DNA from: Microcaldota archaeon | GTDB lineage: Archaea > Micrarchaeota > Micrarchaeia > Micrarchaeales > CABMGC01 | Assembly (NCBI GenBank): GCA_021796225.1 | Contig: JAJYOL010000006.1 | Span: forward strand, 1-47,980 | Direction of reading: 5' to 3' | Length of the DNA stretch: 47,980 nucleotides | Shown here: positions 41,457 to 47,980 of the stretch, in pieces | How positions within the stretch are numbered: position 1 is the stretch's first letter | Layout of the letters: each line of letters starts with the position of its first letter | Notes under the pieces: model-generated | The model's input: only the letters and a program-made list of their open reading frames with translations | What the model was told of the DNA's origin: nothing | The model's database searches: none | Position numbers and translations under genes: made by a program

Positions 41457-42368
41457 TTACAGCTTCATCGATGCGATGAGCCCGTTTATGATTCCGTGAA
41501 CGCCTATGCCTCCTGTCGATCTCACGCTTATCCTGTGGCTCAGCACCGGCACCGCAAGGAATTTAATGTCGTCGCTGCTTACCTCCTTTCTTCCTTCAAT
41601 GAGCGCCTTTGCCTTTGCCGCACGCATGAATGCAAGGTCCGCACGCGGGCTCGCGCCCATGACGGTATGTATCTCCTTTCTCGTCGCGCTGACCATCTTC
41701 GCTATCAATTCGACTATGTTGTCGGGGATTACAATCTTCTTCGCATCCTCCTGCATTTGAAGTATGTCTGCGGTAGTGATTATCTTCTTTATTTCGACAC
41801 GGTCCTCCCTTTCCTTTATCCTAATCATTTCTATTTCGTCTTCCATTTCGGGATAATCCACGTCTATCTTCACTATGAATCTGTCGGCGAGCACTTTCGG
41901 AAGAGGCTCCGTGCCTTCTATCCTCAACGGGTTCTGCGTTGCAAACGCGATGAACGGATTCGGCAACGGCATGTTGACTCCCCCTGCGGTGACCTGCCTT
42001 TCTTCAAGAGTCTCGAGAAGCGCGCTCATGGTTTTAGGCGGAGCCCTGTTCAATTCGTCTACAAGGAGTATGTTGGTAAAGACCGGGCCTTTTCTGAACT
42101 GGATATTGCTTTTCTCGTCAAGATAACTGTTGCCAACTATGTCGGAAGGGACGAGGTCCGGCGTTCCCTGTATCCTCTTGAAATCAGCACTGGTTGCATC
42201 TGCCATGGTCTTGCACATGGTTGTCTTCGCGACTCCGGGAACTCCTTCAAGGAGCGCGTGTCCGTTAGCAACCATCGTTATGAACATCAGTTCTATGGTG
42301 TCCTTCTTACCCGCGATATGCTTCTTCATTTCCGTGAGTATGCTTTCATAAGCTTCGTTAGCATTCAA
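41457..42368 (-). CDS. MoxR-family AAA+ ATPase
   Basis: The 303-residue protein is a MoxR-type AAA+ ATPase, a chaperone class that inserts cofactors or remodels complexes, usually with a von Willebrand A-domain partner. Walker A is EGVPGVAKTT, Walker B is ILLVDELNRAPP, the sensor 1 region is FIAFATQNP, and the arginine segment is PKVLADRFIVK; sensor 2 is GASPRADLAF. The start is TTG at 42368, with a strong GAGGTGTT site six bases upstream, and the first residues (NEAYESILTEMKKHIAGK) match the family. No VWA gene lies nearby. Its neighbours are the pilin-like genes, on the same strand, so it may serve the T4SS-like machine. Confidence 0.93.
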   Translation of the reverse strand: MNANEAYESILTEMKKHIAGKKDTIELMFITMVANGHALLEGVPGVAKTTMCKTMADATSADFKRIQGTPDLVPSDIVGNSYLDEKSNIQFRKGPVFTNILLVDELNRAPPKTMSALLETLEERQVTAGGVNMPLPNPFIAFATQNPLRIEGTEPLPKVLADRFIVKIDVDYPEMEDEIEMIRIKEREDRVEIKKIITTADILQMQEDAKKIVIPDNIVELIAKMVSATRKEIHTVMGASPRADLAFMRAAKAKALIEGRKEVSSDDIKFLAVPVLSHRISVRSTGGIGVHGIINGLIASMKL

Positions 42369-42417
42369 GAGAACACCTCTTACCTATTGAATGGAAAAGC
42401 TTAAAATAAAGAGCATG

Positions 42418-42430
42418 GCATATAATATGC
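42418..42430 (+). promoter_or_regulatory. TATA box for rpoF
   Basis: GCATATAATATGC is symmetrical around its central base and lies 14 to 26 bases upstream of the rpoF ATG, followed by a GGTGAAC ribosome-binding site. The divergent MoxR gene has its own T/A-rich box (42400-42412 on the minus strand). Confidence 0.5.
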
Positions 42431-42443
42431 ATTCGGTGAACTC

Positions 42444-42776
42444 ATGATTGGAAAGGGCAAGTTAGAGACGAGAATAGCCACAATGCCGGAAGTGCTTGAA
42501 ATACTCGAAGAGAGGAGAAAGGCCGGCGAGATAGGCTACGAACAAGAAGTAACGCAGGAATATTCAAAGAAGTTTTCACAGCTGAGCGTGTCTGAAGCCA
42601 AGAAGCTTGTAACGCAAGTGACCGCACTCGGCATAAGCGAGAAGACGGCATCGAAAATAGCAGAGCTCATGCCTACTGAACAGATACAGGTAAAGCATGT
42701 GCTGGTCCTCGAAAGGAAGGTCTTTGAAGACGAGACGGTAAACAAGATAGTCGAAATAGTCAAGTCTTACAAATAA
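42444..42776 (+). CDS. rpoF: RNA polymerase subunit F (Rpb4-like)
   Basis: The 110-residue helical protein is archaeal RpoF, which with RpoE forms the stalk of RNA polymerase. Typical family features are the opening MPEVLEILEERRKAGE, the motif YEQEVTQEYSKKFSQLSVSEA, and the end IAELMPTEQIQVKHVLVLE. Length is normal. The gene is followed by DUF655 and faces rpl21e, the trio that forms a conserved archaeal neighbourhood, although rpl21e is usually upstream in the same direction and not convergent. Confidence 0.9.
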   Translation: MIGKGKLETRIATMPEVLEILEERRKAGEIGYEQEVTQEYSKKFSQLSVSEAKKLVTQVTALGISEKTASKIAELMPTEQIQVKHVLVLERKVFEDETVNKIVEIVKSYK

Positions 42777-42794
42777 CGATTAAGCGGTGGGAAG

Positions 42795-43382
42795 ATGCCA
42801 TTTGATGAGCACGAGCAAAGAAGAGAGGACCTGGAGGAAAATGCGATAGTCTTAGACTATCTTCCGATAGGCCGTTCTTCTTCCGCAAGGGCCGAGCCGT
42901 TGATACAGCTCATAGGGGACAACAAATTCACGCTGCTCGAGGCCGTGCCTAAGGGAAGCACGTTTACCGTGGGTGAATCCGTATACATAGGCAAAGGTGA
43001 CAGGGATAAGGTTTCTCTGATAAAAAGCAGGCTCACTTACGCGGACCTCACTGAAGGCGCGAAGAAAGAGCTTCCGAATGCGGTATACGAAATAGTGAAA
43101 AAACACGAGCAGAAGTTCGTAGACCTGTTCAACAATGCGGGTTCTCTCAATATACGCATGCATTCGTTGGAACTGCTTCCGAATATAGGCAAGAAACATT
43201 TGTCTGCAATATTGGAAGCGCGTGACGACAAACGCTTCGAATCCTTCCAGGACATAGCGAACAGGGTTCCACTGCTTCAGGATCCCGCAAAGCTGATAGT
43301 GGAGCGTGTGGTGATGGAGCTTAAGGGAGAGAGCAGATTCTACCTGCTTACAAGGCCGCCGTCATTGGGGCACATGCGCTGA
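42795..43382 (+). CDS. DUF655 RNA-binding-like protein
   Basis: The 195-residue protein belongs to DUF655, a conserved archaeal family linked by gene order to ribosome and RNA polymerase genes. It opens with an OB-like beta domain (NAIVLDYLPIGRSSS, then ESVYIGKGDRDKV). A helix-hairpin-helix segment follows (LELLPNIGKKHLSAILEARD), then the family end LTRPP. The GKK-containing hairpin suggests nucleic-acid binding. It lies 18 bases downstream of rpoF. Molecular function is not established. Confidence 0.92.
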   Translation: MPFDEHEQRREDLEENAIVLDYLPIGRSSSARAEPLIQLIGDNKFTLLEAVPKGSTFTVGESVYIGKGDRDKVSLIKSRLTYADLTEGAKKELPNAVYEIVKKHEQKFVDLFNNAGSLNIRMHSLELLPNIGKKHLSAILEARDDKRFESFQDIANRVPLLQDPAKLIVERVVMELKGESRFYLLTRPPSLGHMR

Positions 43383-43474
43383 TTCCGTTCTTCTTTCCAT
43401 TAGAAAGGCCGGTTTAATCCTATCTTTTCGTTTAGCTAAAGCTAACGTTCTACAAAAATAACCTGTTGGAAAAT

Positions 43475-43771
43475 TCACTTCGACTGGAATTTCTTAAGGT
43501 GCTCGGGCGGAACTACGATGCTCCTCTTTGCGGATTTTGAAACCCTGACTTCAACGATATAGGCCTTGCCTCTCGTTTCAAGCACCGTGCCGACTCTGCC
43601 CCTGTATCTCGGGTGCGGTATGTTCCTGAAATTGCCCATAGGCGATATGACTACCTTGTCGCCTGCGCCGAACTTGTTTATCAGTCTGGTGACTCCTGCC
43701 CTGGAGACCTTGTTGTGTCTCGAAAGGTGTCTTGTTCTTCCGGAGAATAATCCATGAGAGCGTCCTACCAT
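43475..43771 (-). CDS. rpl21e: 50S ribosomal protein L21e
   Basis: The 98-residue basic protein is L21e of the large subunit. Recognisable parts are the N-terminal VGRSHGLFSGRTRHLSR, an SH3-like barrel with KFGAGDKVVISPMGNFRN, PHPRYRGRVGTVLETRGKAY, and the C-terminal PPEHLKKF. Length is usual. GGTGAAGAT precedes the ATG. The gene is convergent with DUF655 across a 92-base gap that holds only weak hairpins. Confidence 0.95.
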   Translation of the reverse strand: MVGRSHGLFSGRTRHLSRHNKVSRAGVTRLINKFGAGDKVVISPMGNFRNIPHPRYRGRVGTVLETRGKAYIVEVRVSKSAKRSIVVPPEHLKKFQSK

Positions 43772-43853
43772 ATCTTCACCGATGCATAAAATGTGCTATC
43801 CGCGTAACAATATAATATTGATACTTAGAATTGCAGATAGTAGTGGCATATAC

Positions 43854-43884
43854 ATATATAAATACCTTTCATTTATATTTAAAT
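43854..43884 (+). promoter_or_regulatory. Two tandem TATA boxes before the one-repeat TBP gene
   Basis: ATATATAAAT (about 43855-43863) and ATTTATATTTAAAT (43871-43884) both lie at plausible distances. The first would start transcription at the ATG at 43895, and the second near the ATG at 43907. Two strong boxes in front of a TBP-fold gene suggest feedback by the protein on its own promoter (inference). Confidence 0.55.
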
Positions 43885-43894
43885 AGCGAAGCTG

Positions 43895-44224
43895 ATGGTT
43901 GGTATAATGAAAAAAGAGTCAAAATCTTCAGGCAAGAAAGTAAGCCTGCACCCTGAATTCAAGATTGAGAACATAGTCGCGAGCGCGGACTTGGGCGTAG
44001 AGCTGGATCTTTACGGGATAGCAAAGGCATCATCCGATGTCGATTACGAACCCGAGCAGTTCCCTGGAGCAATATGCAAGATTCACGATCCGAAGACGGC
44101 ATTGCTTCTCTTCAAGAACGGAAAGATAATCTGCACGGGTGCAAAGACCGAAGCCGACATAAAGAGGGCAATAGATCAGGTCATAAAGATAGTGAAAAAC
44201 TACATAATAGCACCAAGGGAATAA
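43895..44224 (+). CDS. tbp: TATA-binding protein with a single TBP repeat
   Basis: The 109-residue product has one complete TBP repeat and nothing more. The repeat contains IENIVASADLGVELDLYGIA, then YEPEQFPGAICKI, then DPKTALLLFKNGKIICTGAK and a closing helix. The two DNA-intercalating phenylalanines of a repeat are present (FPG and LLLF). Normal TBPs have two such repeats in one chain of about 180 residues. After the last residue the frame stops at TAA, and no second repeat is found in any frame downstream, so this is not a frameshift of a full gene. Two molecules would have to pair to form the saddle. A Lys/Ser-rich N-terminal tail of about 20 residues precedes the repeat. Start ATG 43895 or 43907. 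Confidence 0.88.
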   Translation: MVGIMKKESKSSGKKVSLHPEFKIENIVASADLGVELDLYGIAKASSDVDYEPEQFPGAICKIHDPKTALLLFKNGKIICTGAKTEADIKRAIDQVIKIVKNYIIAPRE

Positions 44225-44317
44225 TCTTCTTAAACGGGCCGGCGGCAACGCATTCGTCGGCATTTCTTTTCCTTTTCTAAACGTATCGCACGGCATTGCC
44301 ATGCGGTTCCGCGGAAG

Positions 44318-44326
44318 TTTTATAAG
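44318..44326 (+). promoter_or_regulatory. TATA box before the B12-domain gene leader
   Basis: TTTATAAGC lies 21 to 29 bases upstream of an ATG at 44347, so transcription should begin about there, roughly 110 bases before the likely start of the large protein at 44458. Confidence 0.6.
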
Positions 44327-44346
44327 CATCATATCAAAATTACACA

Positions 44347-44457
44347 ATGGGTTGTAGCGGAAAGCATACGGCCCGCTAGATATTGTGGTCATTCTGCGCG
44401 CCGCATGCCATGTACTATTCCGGCATGCCGCAGGAACGGGGCTTTTGGTGGTTGTTC
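44347..44457 (+). other. Structured GC-rich leader with a 10-codon upstream ORF
   Basis: This segment is far richer in G+C than its surroundings. It holds an upstream frame ATG to TAG (44347-44379, peptide MGCSGKHTAR) in phase with the big gene, and a hairpin AGCGG/CCGCT inside that frame. It also holds a long hairpin at 44394-44433, where CTGCG pairs with CGCAG and GCATGCC with GGCATGC around an internal bulge. It could be a regulatory leader or a small RNA. I see no cobalamin-riboswitch box or tRNA fold. GGTGG near its end is the ribosome-binding site for 44458. Confidence 0.45.
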
Positions 44458-47400
44458 ATGGGGGTAAGATACAAAATTTCCGGCAAAGGCAGTTCCGTTT
44501 ACGAAGGAAATGACCCAGTCAAAAGATTCGAAGCACGACTTGACAAATTCTTTTCAAATCCTGCGGGGGACAGAATCGCGGCAAATCTCGACAAAAACAA
44601 GACCCATGGTATTTCACGCGAATCCCGTATCATGACTGATGCATCAAGGCAATTTGTAAACGAACACTCCGCGGATATCCTTTCCAAATATCCGAATTCT
44701 TCAACTTCTGACGTATCATCGCAAGAGTTGGGCAAAACGATAAAAAAACTCAATCCCCTGGTTGCTGCAGAACTTCTCATATCCATGTCAGAAGAATCGT
44801 TTGTGCATCTTTCAAACGGCGAGTTTCTTTCCAAACTATCGGCAATGGATCACAACATCGCAAGCGCATTGCTATACGAAATAAGGCTTACGGAAAAATC
44901 ATCGGCGGTTACGAAAATCGGCGGCAATCCATTCGCTCTTGCGGATCCTAAATTGCTGAATGAAACATCACTTCGCTTTTTCGAACGACTGGGAGCGGAA
45001 GCGGCAAGCGAACTCTTTTATGCGATACGCAAGACCGATAACGCCGGCGCACTCCTGAACGAGAGCGTCATGAACGAGAGCATTGTCAAACTGGCAAGGG
45101 AAAACGTACGGCTTGCAGGTGAACTATTTGTTGCAATAGGCACCACAAACATGCCGGAACGCCTTACTTCTGAAAAATTCATAAGTCACCTGCGTTCGAT
45201 GGGTGCGGAAGTGGCCGTAGATTACGTATCCGCATTATGGCTAATGCCGCGCAATGCGTCCAGACTCGTATCAGACAGCATGGCGCGAAAGATAATAGAC
45301 AGGAAAATAGACGTATGGACGGATGTCGTCAGAAATCCTTCAAGCGAGGTGAGAAGGTCGGAACCTCTGGTGCTGATTGCAAACACGGAATCGGAAGGTC
45401 ATGACAGAGGGGCAAAACTTGCATTCCAGTATTTCATGCAAAACGGGTTCAATGTCATGTACGCTGGCAAGGCAACCACCCCACAGGCAATAACCAGCAT
45501 GGCTGAAAAATACAAAGCAGGGGCAATAGGTATCAGTCTTCCCGGAGATCAGTATGGCAATGTGGCAAAAGAGCTCGTATCAAAAATGAAAGCGGTAGGC
45601 ATGGGCAACGTGCCCATCTTCGGCGGAGGCATCGTCTCAAAAGGCACGATCGAGCACCTATCAAGGAACGGCATAAGGTTCCTCACAGACAAAGATTCGA
45701 TAACACGGATCATATCCTCGGTAAAATTGGACGGTATTAATCCGAAAAAATTGTCGTACGGTAATTTCCTGGCACTTTCAAGTACGTATTTTTCACCGAC
45801 AACGCAGGAATACGCATACGTTTCGGGAGATCACGCTGCAATAACACTGCCATACCTTTTCAACGGCGCCGTTTCCTATAGTGCTTCAGCATCACGCAAC
45901 ACTGATTTGCGATTTCAAGGCATGATGTTTGCATTGAAGTCTGGTCTTGCACGCATGAACAGCCAAAATGGTTTCCGTTTAACAATGACTTCTTCGATAT
46001 CTGAAAATTTTGTCAAAAAATCCTTCAGCATGCATAACACCGCATTGCATAATGCTTTGCAATCTTCGCTTCGAATTGCAATGGCAGCAAATCAGCACAC
46101 GCATTCGGCAAAAGTTTTACCCATTTCTTCCCAAAGCATTTCAAAAACAAACTTTTCACGAATCAATGCACGAATGCCGAATAAATCAATAGTGCTGCAA
46201 AGCAAAGCATCAGATAAAGCATTCGTATTGCATTTTCCAGTTAAATTCATCCTTTCAAATGCGCGAATCTCAGGGACGGCTTTTTCAAGTCAAATTCCTA
46301 TTCCGATATCGGCAAAAACAACTCCTACAATCGTTACTAATCGTGACATTCCGGCAAACAAGGTTCAAGTTCATTCGACATTGCAAAAAACATTTTTTTC
46401 CCAACACAACCATACCCTATTGCAGACCTCTTCCCGTAATGTGTTAATATCGCAAATTTTCACCTCTCCAGTTCAAATGACAAGACCGCAATTCCAAGAA
46501 ATGGTAATGCAAATGCTTCCGAACGTATCGGGCAATGCGTCATCTACGAACATCACCAGCGAATTTAAGATAAAACCGATGCAGGCTGCGCCGCATAAAA
46601 TAAAATATTCAAACGCATTGAAACCGTCCTTTCAAACGTTGACGGAAAAAACGAGTACGCCTTTGGATCGGGATCATTCCCCATGCTTGGTTTTATATTC
46701 CGAAAAACATCCTCCCGCAGAAATCACACCACCTGGACAAATACGCCTTCAATATCAAATACTTGGGATAACGCTTACAGGAAAAACTACAGTGGCAATT
46801 CCGGCTGCATTGCGGTATGCCTATCAGGCTGCCGTGCAACAGTTTAGCAATACGGCACAGAACATCGAAATCACTCCGCAGGCTCAGGCGTTTTATTCCG
46901 CTTACGGGCTCGGCGTGCAGCCGGCTTCGCAGGCCGCAGCTTTGTCACTAGCTTCTCAGCAACCCACACTAGCCAGGCTACAACAATCCCCACAATCAGT
47001 AAATCTTCAAGCACCCCTGCTAGCAAATACAATACCAACGAGCGGCTCACTATCTCAGCCATATCAACTCCAATCAGCGTCAACACTGACCAATACGAAC
47101 GCAGTCAATCAAACATCCAACGGGCAAGCTGCTTTTTTTCAACGGTTTTCATACGATTATCCTTACACGCAAACGGGTATAAACAAACCGAGATTTCGTT
47201 TTCTACAGACGAAAATAACAATCGAAATCCCTACACTGTCATTCTCTAAGACAAATTCTCCAGTGCCATCTACTCTTCATCATCATGTTCCAATAACCGT
47301 TAAAGAAAAAATGGGAAGAAACCGATATTCCGTGTCCGATACGGCCATTTCCACTGCAAAACTGCAAAAATTCTTTCGGCCAATCGGTTTGCCACATGCA

Positions 47401-47826
47401 ATTGCAACAACCGTAACGAAACGTTTTGAGGATTTTCACATTGAAAACGAAGAACAGCCGCGGAAGCAACCGGCGGTTGCACTACGATCAAAACACATTT
47501 CCGATCCCCATACGGATGCCGTTGCCATAGATAATGCAAGCAACCTGAAAGATTCTCGGGCTTCGAATCCAACCGTTGTCGTAAGTAATGCGGCGGTAGA
47601 TTCTCATCGCAGGGAAAGGCCGGCATATCGGCACGTTCTGCCGTTCCAATTCAATGAAAAAAGAAAAGGAGACGTAATCGCGTTAACAAGCGTTGCGTCA
47701 AACACGCACGCAATATTGTTTGTCATTGCATGTTTTGGAATTGCATCCCTGTTGTCTGTGCAATTTTTCTCGGCACATCACTTCTCTGCGGCTCTCTTGC
47801 TGACTTTCTTTATAAAAATAATGTAA
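44458..47826 (+). CDS. Large protein with a B12-binding domain and a membrane-anchored Ser/Thr-rich tail
   Basis: The 1122-residue protein has four parts. Residues 1-300 are helical, with about five repeats of 35-40 residues (for example NPLVAAELLISMSE, NIASALLYEIR, GAEAASELFYAIR, NVRLAGELFVAIG, GAEVAVDYVSALW). Residues 301-422 are a B12-binding domain of the methylmalonyl-CoA mutase C-terminal type, with EGHDRGAK (candidate cobalt-ligand His315; the usual first Asp is Glu), GISLPGDQY and FGGGIVSKG. Residues 430-1085 are low-complexity, rich in Ser, Thr, Asn and Gln. The last 35 residues hold a membrane helix (HAILFVIACFGIASLLSVQF). No mutase or methyltransferase domain is present. The start at 44458 follows GGTGG; ATGs at 44410 and 44425 are possible. 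The end overlaps the convergent DedA gene by 49 bases. Confidence 0.8.
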   Translation: MGVRYKISGKGSSVYEGNDPVKRFEARLDKFFSNPAGDRIAANLDKNKTHGISRESRIMTDASRQFVNEHSADILSKYPNSSTSDVSSQELGKTIKKLNPLVAAELLISMSEESFVHLSNGEFLSKLSAMDHNIASALLYEIRLTEKSSAVTKIGGNPFALADPKLLNETSLRFFERLGAEAASELFYAIRKTDNAGALLNESVMNESIVKLARENVRLAGELFVAIGTTNMPERLTSEKFISHLRSMGAEVAVDYVSALWLMPRNASRLVSDSMARKIIDRKIDVWTDVVRNPSSEVRRSEPLVLIANTESEGHDRGAKLAFQYFMQNGFNVMYAGKATTPQAITSMAEKYKAGAIGISLPGDQYGNVAKELVSKMKAVGMGNVPIFGGGIVSKGTIEHLSRNGIRFLTDKDSITRIISSVKLDGINPKKLSYGNFLALSSTYFSPTTQEYAYVSGDHAAITLPYLFNGAVSYSASASRNTDLRFQGMMFALKSGLARMNSQNGFRLTMTSSISENFVKKSFSMHNTALHNALQSSLRIAMAANQHTHSAKVLPISSQSISKTNFSRINARMPNKSIVLQSKASDKAFVLHFPVKFILSNARISGTAFSSQIPIPISAKTTPTIVTNRDIPANKVQVHSTLQKTFFSQHNHTLLQTSSRNVLISQIFTSPVQMTRPQFQEMVMQMLPNVSGNASSTNITSEFKIKPMQAAPHKIKYSNALKPSFQTLTEKTSTPLDRDHSPCLVLYSEKHPPAEITPPGQIRLQYQILGITLTGKTTVAIPAALRYAYQAAVQQFSNTAQNIEITPQAQAFYSAYGLGVQPASQAAALSLASQQPTLARLQQSPQSVNLQAPLLANTIPTSGSLSQPYQLQSASTLTNTNAVNQTSNGQAAFFQRFSYDYPYTQTGINKPRFRFLQTKITIEIPTLSFSKTNSPVPSTLHHHVPITVKEKMGRNRYSVSDTAISTAKLQKFFRPIGLPHAIATTVTKRFEDFHIENEEQPRKQPAVALRSKHISDPHTDAVAIDNASNLKDSRASNPTVVVSNAAVDSHRRERPAYRHVLPFQFNEKRKGDVIALTSVASNTHAILFVIACFGIASLLSVQFFSAHHFSAALLLTFFIKIM

Positions 47827-47980
47827 ATGAAGTACAGTACGAGGGCGAATCCCGCGACCATCGATATGATTAACGGAAGGCTCTTTACCTTTATCGCATA
47901 ATACCCGAAAGCTATCAGGGCAGAATCCCACACTATCGTGCCGGCTATCGAATATGCGAAGAAACTCTTCTTGGGCATCT
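47778..47980 (-). CDS. DedA/VTT-family membrane protein, C-terminal part
   Basis: The C-terminal 66 residues visible here match the end of DedA (VTT-domain) proteins. A FFAYSIAGTIVWDSALIAFGYYA segment, with the typical small residues and Trp before the Gly-Tyr, is followed by a final membrane helix (LPLIISMVAGFALVLYFIYI) and a basic tail KKVSKRAAEK. The family is thought to include undecaprenyl-phosphate and phospholipid flippases. The gene continues beyond the right edge, so the ATG at 47978 is only an internal codon. Confidence 0.82.
   Translation of the reverse strand, partial: MPKKSFFAYSIAGTIVWDSALIAFGYYAIKVKSLPLIISMVAGFALVLYFIYIIFIKKVSKRAAEK

Noticed and set aside
22720-42368. Integrated conjugative element or provirus
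   Set aside because: No integrase, relaxase, replication gene, direct-repeat att site or tRNA junction is visible at either edge; base composition and codon use look like those of the flanks.
41496-42404. 302-residue plus-strand frame opposite the MoxR gene
   Set aside because: It is a shadow of the clearly identified AAA+ gene; its composition is Arg/His/Tyr-rich and no motif is present.
43383-43474. Terminator between DUF655 and rpl21e
   Set aside because: The TTAGCT/AGCTAA stem is short and has a two-base loop, too weak to call; the gap is otherwise plain A/T-rich sequence.
44347-44460. Possible tRNA or split-tRNA half in the G+C-rich leader
   Set aside because: A D-arm-like stem exists, but there is no matching acceptor strand, no anticodon stem and no T-arm (GTTCRANNC) nearby.
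44340-44460. Cobalamin riboswitch before the B12-domain gene
   Set aside because: No B12-box-like sequence or multi-stem junction is visible; only two simple hairpins can be drawn.
46871-47086. Antisense 71-residue open frame with a hydrophobic helix and a basic tail inside the large B12-domain gene
   Set aside because: It lies wholly opposite the low-complexity region, where Ser/Gln/Ala-rich codons read as Leu/Val/Ala in reverse; no promoter or ribosome-binding site supports it.
1-47980. CRISPR arrays or rRNA genes
   Set aside because: No regularly spaced short repeats and no rRNA-like sequence were seen on either strand.

Overview
The window is archaeal chromosome. It carries eukaryote-like information genes (L15e, L21e, L40e, S6e, aIF2-gamma, RpoF, PriS, XPD-type helicase, Top6B, CDC48 and a TBP-fold protein), TATA-type promoters about 25 bases upstream of many starts, leaderless or GGTGA-type ribosome-binding starts, and an uninterrupted, very compact layout. 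The compactness, the divergent proteins, a one-repeat TBP and the gene content suggest a DPANN archaeon, most likely of the Micrarchaeota (ARMAN) type. That placement is inference, because the window holds no rRNA gene. I see no transposase, integrase, CRISPR array or rRNA gene, and one tRNA gene (Pro, UGG). No gene-free stretch exceeds about 250 bases.

Bases 1-22718 are mostly housekeeping. They run: a small zinc-finger gene; priS-rpl15e-pcc1; a phosphohexomutase; a membrane protein; thiL-thiE; a NikR-like regulator; an XPD/DinG-family helicase; a coiled-coil protein; a DUF1059 protein; tRNA-Pro; pyrB; a duplicated-domain protein with a small winged-helix protein and rpl40e; cdc48-rps6e-aif2G; a DHH phosphoesterase; a coiled-coil winged-helix regulator with a palindromic operator at its own promoter; a protein of unknown function; and aDim2-top6B.

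Bases 22720-42368, all on the minus strand, look like one dedicated membrane machine resembling a type IV secretion system (T4SS). It contains a VirB4-type ATPase. Two membrane proteins resemble PrgI or the VirB4 N-terminal half. Six tandem polytopic proteins are evidently paralogues of VirB6/TrbL type. Two small VirB2/TrbC-like pilin candidates share a perfect 104-bp repeat. There is also a sequon-rich 786-residue surface protein, several small cytoplasmic or membrane accessory proteins, a GT-C-type glycosyltransferase candidate and a MoxR AAA+ ATPase. No relaxase, VirD4 coupling protein or integrase is present, so this does not look like an ordinary conjugative element. A resident contact, export or DNA-transfer apparatus is the best reading, and it is the most interesting part of the window.

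Bases 42444-47980 return to information genes: rpoF, a DUF655 gene and a convergent rpl21e. They are followed by a 109-residue protein containing only one TBP repeat, where known TBPs have two. Last comes a 1122-residue protein that joins a helical repeat domain, a methylmalonyl-CoA-mutase-type B12-binding domain, a roughly 650-residue Ser/Thr/Gln-rich segment and a C-terminal membrane helix. A DedA-family gene runs off the right edge.
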